A stretch of DNA of 39,213 nucleotides from Propionivibrio dicarboxylicus (GTDB taxonomy: Bacteria > Pseudomonadota > Gammaproteobacteria > Burkholderiales > Rhodocyclaceae), in contig CAMDMZ010000041.1 in the NCBI GenBank assembly GCA_945902805.1, forward strand, positions 1 to 39,213, in the 5' to 3' direction. The position numbers and the translations under genes were made by a program. Under the pieces are notes generated by a model. It did no database searches. It worked only from the letters and a program-made list of their open reading frames with translations, and had not been told where the DNA came from. This document shows positions 1 through 7,376 of the stretch, one piece after another. Position 1 is the stretch's first letter; every line of letters begins with the position of its first letter.

Positions 1-2
1 TG

Positions 3-26
3 CGTGGTCCGGATTACTACCACTGA
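3..26 (+). CDS. istA: IS21-family transposase IstA, C-terminal end only
   Basis: Only the last seven codons and the TGA stop are present; they read RGPDYYH, the usual kind of ending for IstA proteins (family knowledge). The gene runs off the left edge of the window. It sits 24 bases in front of istB in the same direction, the normal IS21 arrangement. IstA is the DDE transposase and IstB its ATPase partner. The call leans heavily on the neighbouring istB. Confidence 0.6.
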   Translation, partial: RGPDYYH

Positions 27-50
27 TGTATCACTCAAGGACCCTCGCCC

Positions 51-785
51 ATGCTGAACCATCCGACCGTCGATAAACTTCACCAGCTACGCCTCACCGG
101 CATGGCCCGTGCCTTGGCCAGTCAGGCCCAATCCTCCGAGAGCGGCCAATTGACGTTCGATGAACGTTTCGGCCTGATCGTCGATAGCGAGGTCGCCGAA
201 CGTGAGTCGCGGCAAAATGCCTCGCGCCTGAAACGTGCCAAGCTCAAGCACGCGGCGACACCCGAGGATGTGGACTACCGGCATCCACGTGGCCTCGACC
301 GGGCACTATTTGCACGCTTGATCTCGGGGCAATGGGTGAAAGAGCATCAGAACGTTCTGATCTGTGGCCCAACCGGTGTCGGTAAAACATTTCTTGCCTG
401 TGCGCTGGCCAATCAGGCGTGTCGTCAGGGGGCGTCGGTACTCTATGTGCGTTTGCCCAGATTCTTGCCGGCCCTGGCGATCAGCCGTGGCGATGGCAGT
501 TACGTAAAAACCTTGACGCAACTCGCGCGGACTGATGTCCTTGTGATCGACGACTGGGCACTGGCGCCGCTCACCGACGAGAGCCGCCGGGACTTGCTGG
601 AAATCTTCGATGACCGCCATGGGACCCGATCAACCATCATTACCAGTCAGCTACAGGTCAAGCATTGGCATGCCTCGATAGGCGACCCAACGCTGGCGGA
701 CGCCATTCTCGACCGACTGGTGCATCAAGCCCATACCCTGGATCTCGATGGCGAATCTCTCCGCAAATGCAAGAAACCCCAATGA
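51..785 (+). CDS. istB: IS21-family helper ATPase IstB
   Basis: A 244-residue AAA+ ATPase of the IstB/DnaC-like family. It assists the IstA transposase in target capture and strand transfer. The Walker A motif GPTGVGKT is at residues 106-113 and Walker B VLVIDDW at 163-169. The N-terminal part (1-75) is the helical region expected of IstB, and the length is normal for the family. The start codon follows istA by 24 bases, consistent with co-transcription. The gene looks intact, so the element may have been active recently if istA is also whole. Confidence 0.95.
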   Translation: MLNHPTVDKLHQLRLTGMARALASQAQSSESGQLTFDERFGLIVDSEVAERESRQNASRLKRAKLKHAATPEDVDYRHPRGLDRALFARLISGQWVKEHQNVLICGPTGVGKTFLACALANQACRQGASVLYVRLPRFLPALAISRGDGSYVKTLTQLARTDVLVIDDWALAPLTDESRRDLLEIFDDRHGTRSTIITSQLQVKHWHASIGDPTLADAILDRLVHQAHTLDLDGESLRKCKKPQ

Positions 786-1156
786 TCACCTTGACGCTCC
801 CACCGAGTTTCCCACCGCTGCCGCGCTTCGCTTGCCAGACGACAATTGCTACGCAATTCATCCGCCGAAAGCCCTGCGGGCGGCAAAGCGTAAAACCGGC
901 ATATCCATGCCTGAAATTCAAATCCGCTCAACCCGCTCTGTTCCTCAGCGCTGCCCTTGAAGCACGAAAAACTTGACCCTAAAAGCATACTCAGAGTAAA
1001 ACCCTACAACCCCGCGTCGCTACGCTCCGACTGTCCAGTTTGCCTGGAATGAGTGTCCAGTTTGCTTGGAATACGCAAGCCACCCCAAAAAGACAGGAAA
1101 CTACACAAATCAAACCGTTGTGAACAGCCCCCTTGCAACGCCTTGATCGTGAACGA
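786..1156. other. Non-coding tail of the IS21 element and junction with the Tn7-like remnant
   Basis: I see no gene here. Short open frames on both strands lack family resemblance. The only clear structure is the pair of 19-base tandem repeats at 1032-1072. Between 1073 and 1156 there are scattered GTGAAC/GTTCAC words but no convincing end sequence. Confidence 0.5.
1032..1072 (+). repeat. Tandem IS21-type terminal repeats
   Basis: Two copies of TGTCCAGTTTGCYTGGAAT (1032-1050 and 1054-1072, one C/T difference) are spaced 22 bases apart. IS21-family elements usually carry several such repeats at each end as transposase binding sites. This pair lies 247 bases past the istB stop. Confidence 0.65.
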
Positions 1157-1858
1157 CTATTTCAAGTGTTCACGACATTGGCATTCATGCGTTTGCCCTG
1201 AGCCATTGAGGCAGGTCGCCACCTCCTGCACATTGCGAATGCCAAAGAAGGCCAGTTCCTCAACCATCAGGCGCGCAACGATCTGGGTTTTACGGGCACG
1301 TTGAAACGCGGTCTTGACGGCAAGCAGTTCCTGCTGGCCCACCAAAAAGGTGAACAATCGGATCTGCAACTTGTCGAGTGCATCATGGACGTCGCGCAAC
1401 CATTCGTATTCATCTTCGTCGTAGCGCTGAGCCTCATCGCAGAAGAGAATGATGTTGCCACCGCCGTTTCGAGCACAGGCCTCGCGCATCTTGGTCACCA
1501 GACGCAGGCGCTTCTTCTGGTTAGAGCCACCATCCGGATCCGGGTAGCCCACGGCCTCCAGGAGGTTGGCGAAGAACGGGCCTTCGGCATGGCGTGGCTT
1601 GTGTTCGGCCTGGGCGTGATAGGTGGTGATCTTCGGGTTGGTGTTGGTCAGCACCAGGCGCAGGTATTCGATGGCGCGCGTCTTGCCAATGCGCGAGGGT
1701 CCGTAGGCCAGGGCGCCGGTGATGTGGTAACGCAGACAGCGCGCAATCATGTCGTGAAAGCTCTGGATCGCCGGGGTGCCAATCCGGTAGTGACCCGATT
1801 CAAGCGGATGAAGGCGCAGGTCCAGTGGCCGTTTCTCTGCGGCCAGTGCGGACGTCAT
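1157..1858 (-). CDS. TnsC/TniB-like transposition AAA+ ATPase, 3' truncated
   Basis: A 233-residue ATPase of the TniB/TnsC family, the regulator that links target choice to the DDE transposase. Walker A GPSRIGKT is at residues 53-60 and Walker B IILFCDEAQ at 136-144, followed by a sensor-like FLVGQQEL. I start it at 1858 rather than the longer open frame to 1888: that ATG shares its A with the TGA stop of tnsB and has a GGTGG/GGAG-rich stretch upstream, typical translational coupling. TniB proteins are usually about 300 residues (family knowledge). Here similarity appears to end near residue 218, followed by an unrelated 15-residue tail, so the 3' end was probably lost at the IS21 junction. 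It is probably non-functional. Confidence 0.8.
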   Translation of the reverse strand: MTSALAAEKRPLDLRLHPLESGHYRIGTPAIQSFHDMIARCLRYHITGALAYGPSRIGKTRAIEYLRLVLTNTNPKITTYHAQAEHKPRHAEGPFFANLLEAVGYPDPDGGSNQKKRLRLVTKMREACARNGGGNIILFCDEAQRYDEDEYEWLRDVHDALDKLQIRLFTFLVGQQELLAVKTAFQRARKTQIVARLMVEELAFFGIRNVQEVATCLNGSGQTHECQCREHLK

Positions 1859-3906
1859 CAGGGCTCTCCACCTGGCGGGTGCAGCCACAGCGGCTCGCCG
1901 GCAAAGCCGCTCCCGATGCTCAGTATCTGGGGCTCCACCTTCGGCGGTACCACCGCAGGTGTCCGACGGGTTCCGACCACCGGTTGCGGTTTAACCGTTT
2001 GTGGCTTCGGGTCTATCACGGACACGACCTTCTCTGGCGCGGATGTCGGCTGCAACGGCATCATGCTGCCCGGTGCCATCGCCAGGGTCCGCACAGTGCG
2101 AGCCAAGCTGCTGGCTGCACGGCGGGAACCTTTGGCCTTGTGAATCTTGTCCTGTACGAACTGCTCGATGAAGCTTTGGCTGAGCACCGCCTGCAGTTTC
2201 TTGCGGCCTCGCAGTTTGAGAATTTCTTGCCGTAGCTTCAGGTCATGGGCGATTTCGCCCCAGGCCCCTTGCGCCTTGAGAACCCCCAGATCGGTGCCAT
2301 CCGCCGCGATGGCCCGCACCGTGCGGATGTCCTGGCTGTTGTAGTAGAGCTTCACTGACTGGCCGAGAAAGCTGGCGCTGGCGGCCAGCAGGGCGTTGGT
2401 GTAACGCACGCCATGAAAGTTCACGTGGCCACGTTGGCCTTGGGCAAGATAACCGCGTACCGTGGCCTGCTGCGGTCGCTGCATCAGGCACAGGCGGCGG
2501 CGTTTGTGGTCCGGCAACCAGACCAGCAGTGTGCCGGGATCGCGCACCGAGTGTTCAATGGCTTCCAGCGGGGTACGGCCGTTGAGTCCATTATGCGGCA
2601 TCGCGTTATAGGCGGCCAGCGCGGCTTCGAGCAGGTCTTCCAGTTCCGTGAGGGAGACAAAGAGCCGCAGCTTGCCCTTCGGGTCGGACAGGGCCCGACG
2701 CAAATCCTTGGGTCCGGAACCGGTGTAACCCGGAAGTCGCGATGAGAGGTTGGCGGCGACCGAGCCAAAGAAGCGTTCGATGTAGGGACGGTCGTCCGGC
2801 GTATAGGCCGGGCCAACATCGAGGTGGCAGCCGATGAATTCGGTCAGGGCATGACGTACATCCTCTGCCAGGTTGGCTTTGGCACCATCAAGCTTGAGCC
2901 ATTGCCAAGTCGCATAGGCCAGCTCCGGAAGCTTCGATGAGGGAAAGCCACCTTGTGCGCCATAGCCGATTCCCGGCAGCGTGAATGTCGGCGGCCGGTG
3001 CGGTTCCAAGGTCCGTTCCAGGGTGCGGATGATGTCGTGCCGGTTGTATTCGCGGTTGAGGGAGACGTGATAGCCGAGCACCGCGCGCGAATATACGTCG
3101 ATGATGACCAGCAGCCAGATTCGCTCGATCTCGAATTCCTGTTCGAATCCCAGTGGGTCACGCACCACGATCTTGAGGCGAACGTCGAGGCGATGACCGT
3201 CGAATTCGACAATGTCCAGCACCTGTTGCGGGGTCTTGGCCGGAAGTCCAGCAGAGCGGGGCAGACCCTTGAGGTGGGTTGCGCCGGCCGTTCTGGCGGC
3301 ACCGCCAAAGTGCTTCAGGATTTCTGACTTGAGGGCCGTGGCCAGCGAGCGGCGCGCCAGTTGCTCGGTATTGAAAGGATAGTCGGTGGCCGTTATTCCC
3401 AGTTTCCGGCATTCGTGCAGGAAGGCCGCATGCAGGCCGGCCAGTCCTCGCAACCGCAGGCGCAGTCGTCCGTCGGTGCCGAGTTGTTCGATGCCGATCG
3501 CGCGCTCTTTGACTTTTTTCTGCAGCCATTCCTGCAAGGTCGGGTGGGCGGTTATGAGGTTGCCGAAGGCACCTGCCGCACCGCCTCGCCCTTTGAGCTT
3601 TGCCGCATCAAGTGGGGCGCTACGGGTATAGGTTTGCGTACGTTGATGCGGCAACAGACCACGGAAGCCGTAGAGGTGGCCGTCTGCATGAGATCCAAGG
3701 CAGCGGTCGAGCAATCGGTAGATCTGCTTGCGACCAATATGGCTGGTCTCCTCGATAACAACCAGAGGGGTCCCCGTCGCATAGAGTCGGACAGCCTGTT
3801 CCCGTCGGTCATAGATTTGCCGGACCGCTTTCTCGAGTCCAACGACATCAACCGTTGGCCAGTGTGTGAAGTCAATCGCACCGTAATCAGGCTGACGCCG
3901 TGTCAT
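1858..3906 (-). CDS. TnsB/TniA-like DDE transposase
   Basis: A 682-residue transposase of the Mu/TnsB/TniA group. The retroviral-integrase-type core runs from about residue 225 to 385. The likely catalytic triad is D236 (in VEFDGH), D340 (in LKLDGA) and E377 (in PYIERFF). The N-terminal 220 residues are expected to hold helix-turn-helix DNA-binding domains, and a Mu-transposase-type C-terminal region follows the core. The gene overlaps the tnsA-like gene by 4 bases (ATGA) and its stop is fused to the tnsC start. It looks intact. It would bind the transposon ends and do the 3' strand cleavage and joining. Confidence 0.88.
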   Translation of the reverse strand: MTRRQPDYGAIDFTHWPTVDVVGLEKAVRQIYDRREQAVRLYATGTPLVVIEETSHIGRKQIYRLLDRCLGSHADGHLYGFRGLLPHQRTQTYTRSAPLDAAKLKGRGGAAGAFGNLITAHPTLQEWLQKKVKERAIGIEQLGTDGRLRLRLRGLAGLHAAFLHECRKLGITATDYPFNTEQLARRSLATALKSEILKHFGGAARTAGATHLKGLPRSAGLPAKTPQQVLDIVEFDGHRLDVRLKIVVRDPLGFEQEFEIERIWLLVIIDVYSRAVLGYHVSLNREYNRHDIIRTLERTLEPHRPPTFTLPGIGYGAQGGFPSSKLPELAYATWQWLKLDGAKANLAEDVRHALTEFIGCHLDVGPAYTPDDRPYIERFFGSVAANLSSRLPGYTGSGPKDLRRALSDPKGKLRLFVSLTELEDLLEAALAAYNAMPHNGLNGRTPLEAIEHSVRDPGTLLVWLPDHKRRRLCLMQRPQQATVRGYLAQGQRGHVNFHGVRYTNALLAASASFLGQSVKLYYNSQDIRTVRAIAADGTDLGVLKAQGAWGEIAHDLKLRQEILKLRGRKKLQAVLSQSFIEQFVQDKIHKAKGSRRAASSLARTVRTLAMAPGSMMPLQPTSAPEKVVSVIDPKPQTVKPQPVVGTRRTPAVVPPKVEPQILSIGSGFAGEPLWLHPPGGEP

Positions 3907-4502
3907 GGCGCGGGTTCAAATGCGGTCATGAGTGACAATCGCTCGGTACGCAGCATCGGGGCCAGCAGGATTCCAGTCGCAAGCAACCTGAATACTGCAC
4001 CTCGCAGCCACATCGGATCTTCAGAACCCAGCTCACGTTCGACACGCATCAGTGACATGCTTTCCCGGATATGGCGACGAACATCCGCCAGATGCTGACG
4101 AGATACGCAATCCCGTGTCAGGGTGATGACCGGCAGCATTCGTTCCCAATTGCTTGCCCACATGCGTGTTGCCGCCAGGTCGGCGTCGACAATTCGTCGT
4201 ACCGGGAGACCGTTCCATTCTGCCGGCAGCCGTGTGTCGCCCGTGTACGCCACGAAGTGGTCGCCAGACGCACTCTGTACCCACATATCAATCACCCGCT
4301 CGCGACCGTCAACGGTGAGAATCTCGGGGCGTTCGCAAAATGTCCTGATGGCAGGATCCGCTTCGAGGCCAAGCCAGAGTTCAAACGCCGCTCGAGAATA
4401 GAAACTGACCCGTCGGCCAAGCTTCGGACTATACGTCTCGATCAGGCGCGAACCTCGCGGACGGGTGGTCTTTGTCGGCTGGGTGTAACGGGGTGCGCTC
4501 AT
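3903..4502 (-). CDS. TnsA-like endonuclease
   Basis: A 199-residue protein resembling the N-terminal domain of TnsA, the nuclease that cuts the non-transferred strand in Tn7-like transposition. The family-like segment is AAFELWLGLE followed by FCERPE (residues 38-60). Candidate metal ligands are E41 and D72. The lysine of the usual restriction-enzyme-type triad is not evident after D72, where the sequence reads HFVAYTGD, so activity is uncertain. I chose the ATG at 4502 because the segment upstream to 4586 does not look like family sequence. The 4-base overlap with the DDE transposase gene and the tnsA-B-C order support the call. Confidence 0.7.
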   Translation of the reverse strand: MSAPRYTQPTKTTRPRGSRLIETYSPKLGRRVSFYSRAAFELWLGLEADPAIRTFCERPEILTVDGRERVIDMWVQSASGDHFVAYTGDTRLPAEWNGLPVRRIVDADLAATRMWASNWERMLPVITLTRDCVSRQHLADVRRHIRESMSLMRVERELGSEDPMWLRGAVFRLLATGILLAPMLRTERLSLMTAFEPAP

Positions 4503-4740
4503 AAGCTCAGAACAATAGCGGTGACTCCGCCCTGGCAATGACTGGAGCATGTTCCTTTGTCGCTCCCTGCCCGTCGCTATCGGCACAGGACGATGGCGCT
4601 ACAACGGCAAGTTTTGCTCTGCGAATGGCTCCGGGTTTCCCAAGATTCCGCGCCGGGCCCGGGTTCCGCTCACGATGTTTGCCTTTCTGCACCTGCTTCG
4701 CAAAGAACCCTGAATTCCGCCCAAAGCCACCAGATGCGAA

Positions 4741-4863
4741 GTGTCATCTTTACTTCGTCAAAGGCGAAGTGTCATCTTTACTTACACAGCCCGCGTAAGT
4801 AAAGATGACACTCACGCCGCTAACCTATTGATTTGCCGTAGACGGGTAGTGTCAGATTTACTT
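4741..4863. repeat. Cluster of Tn7-like transposon end repeats
   Basis: Four copies of a 15-base motif GTGTCATCTTTACTT occur: direct copies at 4741-4755 and 4769-4783 (28-base period), an inverted copy at 4797-4811, and a direct copy with one change at 4849-4863. TGTCA-starting repeats 200-350 bases outside tnsA are what one expects of TnsB/TniA binding sites at a transposon end. The mixed orientation is odd for a single end and may mean two ends of related elements abut here. Confidence 0.6.
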
Positions 4864-4907
4864 TGTTCTACGCCAGCGCCCCGATCAGGCGCCTACACTA
4901 CGGACGG

Positions 4908-4951
4908 GGAGCAGTTTGGGGTGTCCACAACTGGAGCAGTTTGGGTGTCCA
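4908..4951 (+). repeat. Tandem 19-20-base repeat, possible mobile-element end
   Basis: GGAGCAGTTTGGGGTGTCCA (4908-4927) is repeated as GGAGCAGTTTGGGTGTCCA (4933-4951) with a 25-base period. It looks like the multiple terminal repeats of IS21-type elements but does not match those at 1032-1072. It may be the leftover end of another element. Confidence 0.4.
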
Positions 4952-4980
4952 TCGGGGCCCTTCAGATATGATGGAAGACT

Positions 4981-5013
4981 GAAACAACAATGGCGTAGCT
5001 GAAGCTACACCAT
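4981..5013 (-). terminator. Rho-independent terminator of the PEP-CTERM gene
   Basis: On the minus strand an 11-base-pair stem (ATGGTGTAGCT pairing with AGCTACGCCAT, one G-T wobble, two-base loop; 4990-5013) is followed by a T-rich run (TGTTGTTTC). It lies about 20 bases after the stop codon of the PEP-CTERM reading frame. Confidence 0.75.
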
Positions 5014-5032
5014 TTGCGAGATGAGTGCTGCC

Positions 5033-5332
5033 TTAGCGGGTGTATCGGCGGTTGAATGTCAAGCCAACTAGCGCAGCCAGGCCAAAAAGTGCTATTGAAC
5101 CGGGTTCGGGAACGTTGTTGAAGCTCTGAAAAACTGCGCCATGAAGACCGAAAGCAGCGTATTCCGAGGTTGGCGGCGCGGAAAAATAGAACTCGTCACT
5201 TGACGAGCCCGACGAGCCCGACGAGGGCGCGGATGATGTCCTGTCGTTACTCCAGGCGGCGCAGCGCCGGTTCTGACCTCCCGACTTCGACAGTTGGCGG
5301 CCAAAATCGGCGTTTTTTGGAAGGCACCCCAC
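5033..5332 (-). pseudogene. PEP-CTERM sorting-signal protein, 3' fragment cut off next to an IS
   Basis: The last 26 residues are a textbook PEP-CTERM tail: VPEPGS, a hydrophobic helix (IALFGLAALVGLTF) and a basic end (NRRYTR). Proteins with this tail are sorted and cleaved by exosortase and are often exopolysaccharide-associated. Only the C-terminal part is present. The frame before it has a Ser/Gly-rich run encoded by GACGAGCCC-type repeats and then meets the left end of the IS1634-family element. No matching 5' part was recognised on the far side of the IS, so flanking DNA was probably deleted or rearranged. The upstream limit of genuine coding sequence, between about 5250 and 5332, is uncertain. 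Confidence 0.7.
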
Positions 5333-5367
5333 GTAACCATGCGGGTTTTCGGACGATTCCTGTAAAA

Positions 5368-7148
5368 GTCGTGTAGTGGCACGTCGTGCGGTTTAGGTGA
5401 TATTCTTGACATGGTGCGGCCGCGTAGTAAAGTCGTGGCATGTTCCTCAAGCTCACGCGTTCCGGCCCGCGCCAATATCTGCAGTTGGTCGAAGCCTTTC
5501 GTGATGAGGCCGGCAAAGCCAAGCATCGCACCTTGGTGACCTTGGGTCGTCTCGATCAAATCACGGGTGACCTTGATTCGGTCATCTCCGGTCTGCTCAA
5601 AGTGACCGGCCGTCCTGACTTTCTCAATACCCCGTTGCCACCGGTCGAATTCGAATCGGCGCGTGCCTTGGGCAATGTCTGGGCACTGAATGAACTGTGG
5701 GAAACCTTGGGCTTTGGCGAACTGCGCCGGGTGTTTCGTAAAACACGACACACCATCGATGTTGAAGCATTGATTCGCGTCATGGTCTTCAATCGACTGT
5801 GTGATCCGGAATCCAAACTCGGTGTGTTGCGCTGGCTGGAGACGGTGGCGATGCCCGGCATTGACGTCAGTTCGATCACTCATCAGCAACTGCTGCGCAG
5901 CATGGATGCGCTGATGGACCATCAGGCCGATGTCGATCAGGTTGTCGCCGGCTTGCTGCGCCCCCTGATCGACCACGAACTGTCCGTCGTCTTCTATGAC
6001 ATGACGACAATACGGGCCGATGGACTGAGCGACCAGGATGGGGATGTCCGCCAGTTCGGGATGGCGAAGGAAGGGCAGATTGCCCGCCAGGTCATGCTGG
6101 GTGTGGTGCAGACCGGCGATGGGCTGCCGATTTACCATGAGGTGTTTGCCGGCAGCACCGCGGAGTCGCCCACCTTGCTGCCGACCTTGAAGACGGTGCT
6201 GGAACGCTTTCCGTCGATTCGTCGGGTGGTGCTGGTGGCGGACCGAGGGTTGTTGTCCTTGGACAACCTGGATGCCCTGGCCGAGATTCGTCTGGACAGT
6301 GGTGAGCCGCTGGAGTTTGTGCTGGCGGTGCCAGGGCGGCGTTACAGCGAGTTCAGTGAACTTCTGCGTCCGTTCCATGAGCAGCAGTGCGCCAAGGTCG
6401 AGGAAGAGATAGTGGGCGAATTGGTGTGGCGGGAACTGCGTCTGGTCGTTGCACACAGCCCCCAGGTGGCCACCGAGACTCAAGCATTGCGCCGGGAGAG
6501 AATTCATGCGCTGGAAGCACAAGCCGCGGCGTGGGTTGGAAAGCTCGACGCGCAAGATGCCGGCGTTAAAGCACGGGGTAAGAAGCTCTCCGACAGTGGC
6601 GCAAAGGCACGGCTGTATCACGCGGTCAAAGACCAGCGTCTGGCGCATATCGTGCGCGTGGATCTGAGGAACGAGTTGTTCGCCTACGACATTGATCACG
6701 ACGCACTGGCGCTGGCGGAACTGATGGATGGCAAGTTGTTGCTGGTGACCAATTGCAAGGATCTGTCGCCTCAAGGTATCGTCGATCGCTACAAATCGCT
6801 GGTAGACATCGAGCGTGGCTTTCGGGTGTTGAAATCCGAGATCGAGATTGGCCCGGTGTTTCACCGTTTGCCCGAACGTATCAAGGCGCACGCCAGCCTC
6901 TGCTTCATCGCCTTGATCCTCTACAGGGTGATGCGGCAACGGCTCAAGGCGGCCGACAGTGATCTGTCGCCGGAGCGGGCGTTGGAGCACTTGCAGCGGC
7001 TTCAGCATCATCAAATTCGCATCGACTCGTCAGCACACCCCATCACGGGAATCTCGCGTCTTTCCGAGACACACAACCGCGTATTTGCCGCACTGAATTT
7101 GAAAAAACCAGAAAAACCACAGCAACTTTCTCTTCTGTAGTACACGTC
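5368..7148 (+). mobile_element. IS1634-family insertion sequence
   Basis: A complete transposase gene is flanked by a weak inverted repeat: GTCGTGTAGTGG at 5368-5379 against the complement of GTAGTACACGTC at 7137-7148 (9 of 12 positions). No target-site duplication was evident, so the boundaries are provisional. The element lies against the truncated PEP-CTERM frame. Confidence 0.6.
5440..7140 (+). CDS. IS1634-family (IS4 superfamily) DDE transposase
   Basis: A 566-residue transposase with the opening typical of the IS1634 group (MFLKLTRSGPRQYLQLVEAFR). Candidate DDE residues are the Asp in VVFYDMTTIRADG, the Asp in VVLVADRGLL and the Glu in SLVDIERGFRVLKSEI, with the family's long insertion between the second and third. 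The frame is complete and of normal length. Both ends of the gene lie within about 75 bases of the proposed inverted repeats. The large open frame on the opposite strand (5092-7014) is a shadow of this gene. Confidence 0.92.
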   Translation: MFLKLTRSGPRQYLQLVEAFRDEAGKAKHRTLVTLGRLDQITGDLDSVISGLLKVTGRPDFLNTPLPPVEFESARALGNVWALNELWETLGFGELRRVFRKTRHTIDVEALIRVMVFNRLCDPESKLGVLRWLETVAMPGIDVSSITHQQLLRSMDALMDHQADVDQVVAGLLRPLIDHELSVVFYDMTTIRADGLSDQDGDVRQFGMAKEGQIARQVMLGVVQTGDGLPIYHEVFAGSTAESPTLLPTLKTVLERFPSIRRVVLVADRGLLSLDNLDALAEIRLDSGEPLEFVLAVPGRRYSEFSELLRPFHEQQCAKVEEEIVGELVWRELRLVVAHSPQVATETQALRRERIHALEAQAAAWVGKLDAQDAGVKARGKKLSDSGAKARLYHAVKDQRLAHIVRVDLRNELFAYDIDHDALALAELMDGKLLLVTNCKDLSPQGIVDRYKSLVDIERGFRVLKSEIEIGPVFHRLPERIKAHASLCFIALILYRVMRQRLKAADSDLSPERALEHLQRLQHHQIRIDSSAHPITGISRLSETHNRVFAALNLKKPEKPQQLSLL

Positions 7149-7376
7149 TTTGAACCGAGGTTCATAACAATCAACTACTTGCGCGTTTAACTATCGAACT
7201 CGGGGGCGCCCTGCTCTATCCGGTCAGCAGATTTTTGAAGGCAGTGCCGCTTACCTCAGCAAAGGCATCGTGAGCAGACGCAGCATCAGGCGCACCTGTT
7301 TTGACCACATAAGCTCAGTAAGGTTTCTGTCACTATTGACGGGGCGAGGAGGGAGGACGGAGATATATGTCGATGG

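Larger units (their letters stand above)
1..1072 (+). mobile_element. IS21-family insertion sequence, right part (left part outside the window)
   Basis: The stretch holds the last codons of an istA-type transposase gene, a complete istB helper gene and, after a non-coding stretch, two tandem copies of a 19-base motif at 1032-1050 and 1054-1072. Multiple terminal repeats are a known feature of IS21-family ends, so they probably mark the right end. The exact boundary is not certain: it lies somewhere between 1072 and about 1215, where the neighbouring transposon gene loses similarity to its family. The element inserted in or next to the tnsC-like gene. Confidence 0.75.
1157..4863 (-). mobile_element. 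Tn7-like (TnsABC/TniCAB-type) transposon remnant
   Basis: Three tightly packed minus-strand genes encode a TnsA-like endonuclease, a TnsB/TniA DDE transposase and a TnsC/TniB AAA ATPase. tnsA and tnsB overlap by 4 bases; tnsB and tnsC share one base. Beyond tnsA, repeats at 4741-4863 resemble transposase-binding end repeats. No TnsD/TniQ target selector, cargo or opposite end is visible, and tnsC is cut short next to the IS21 element, so this is a broken transposon. The right boundary is an estimate. Confidence 0.7.
4503..4980. other. Non-coding region upstream of tnsA-like gene
   Basis: No gene is supported here. It holds the repeat cluster at 4741-4863 and a second tandem repeat at 4908-4951, both listed separately. 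It should also contain the promoter of the tnsABC-like operon, but I could not identify one with confidence. Confidence 0.5.

Noticed and set aside
1301-2143. A 280-codon plus-strand open frame
   Set aside because: It overlaps the tnsB/tnsC-like genes on the other strand and reads as low-complexity shadow sequence.
1157-4863. A CRISPR-associated transposon
   Set aside because: There is no TniQ, Cas12k or Cascade gene and no CRISPR array in the window.
5092-7014. A 640-codon minus-strand open frame
   Set aside because: It lies antisense to the IS1634 transposase gene, has no family resemblance and is explained by codon bias of the real gene.
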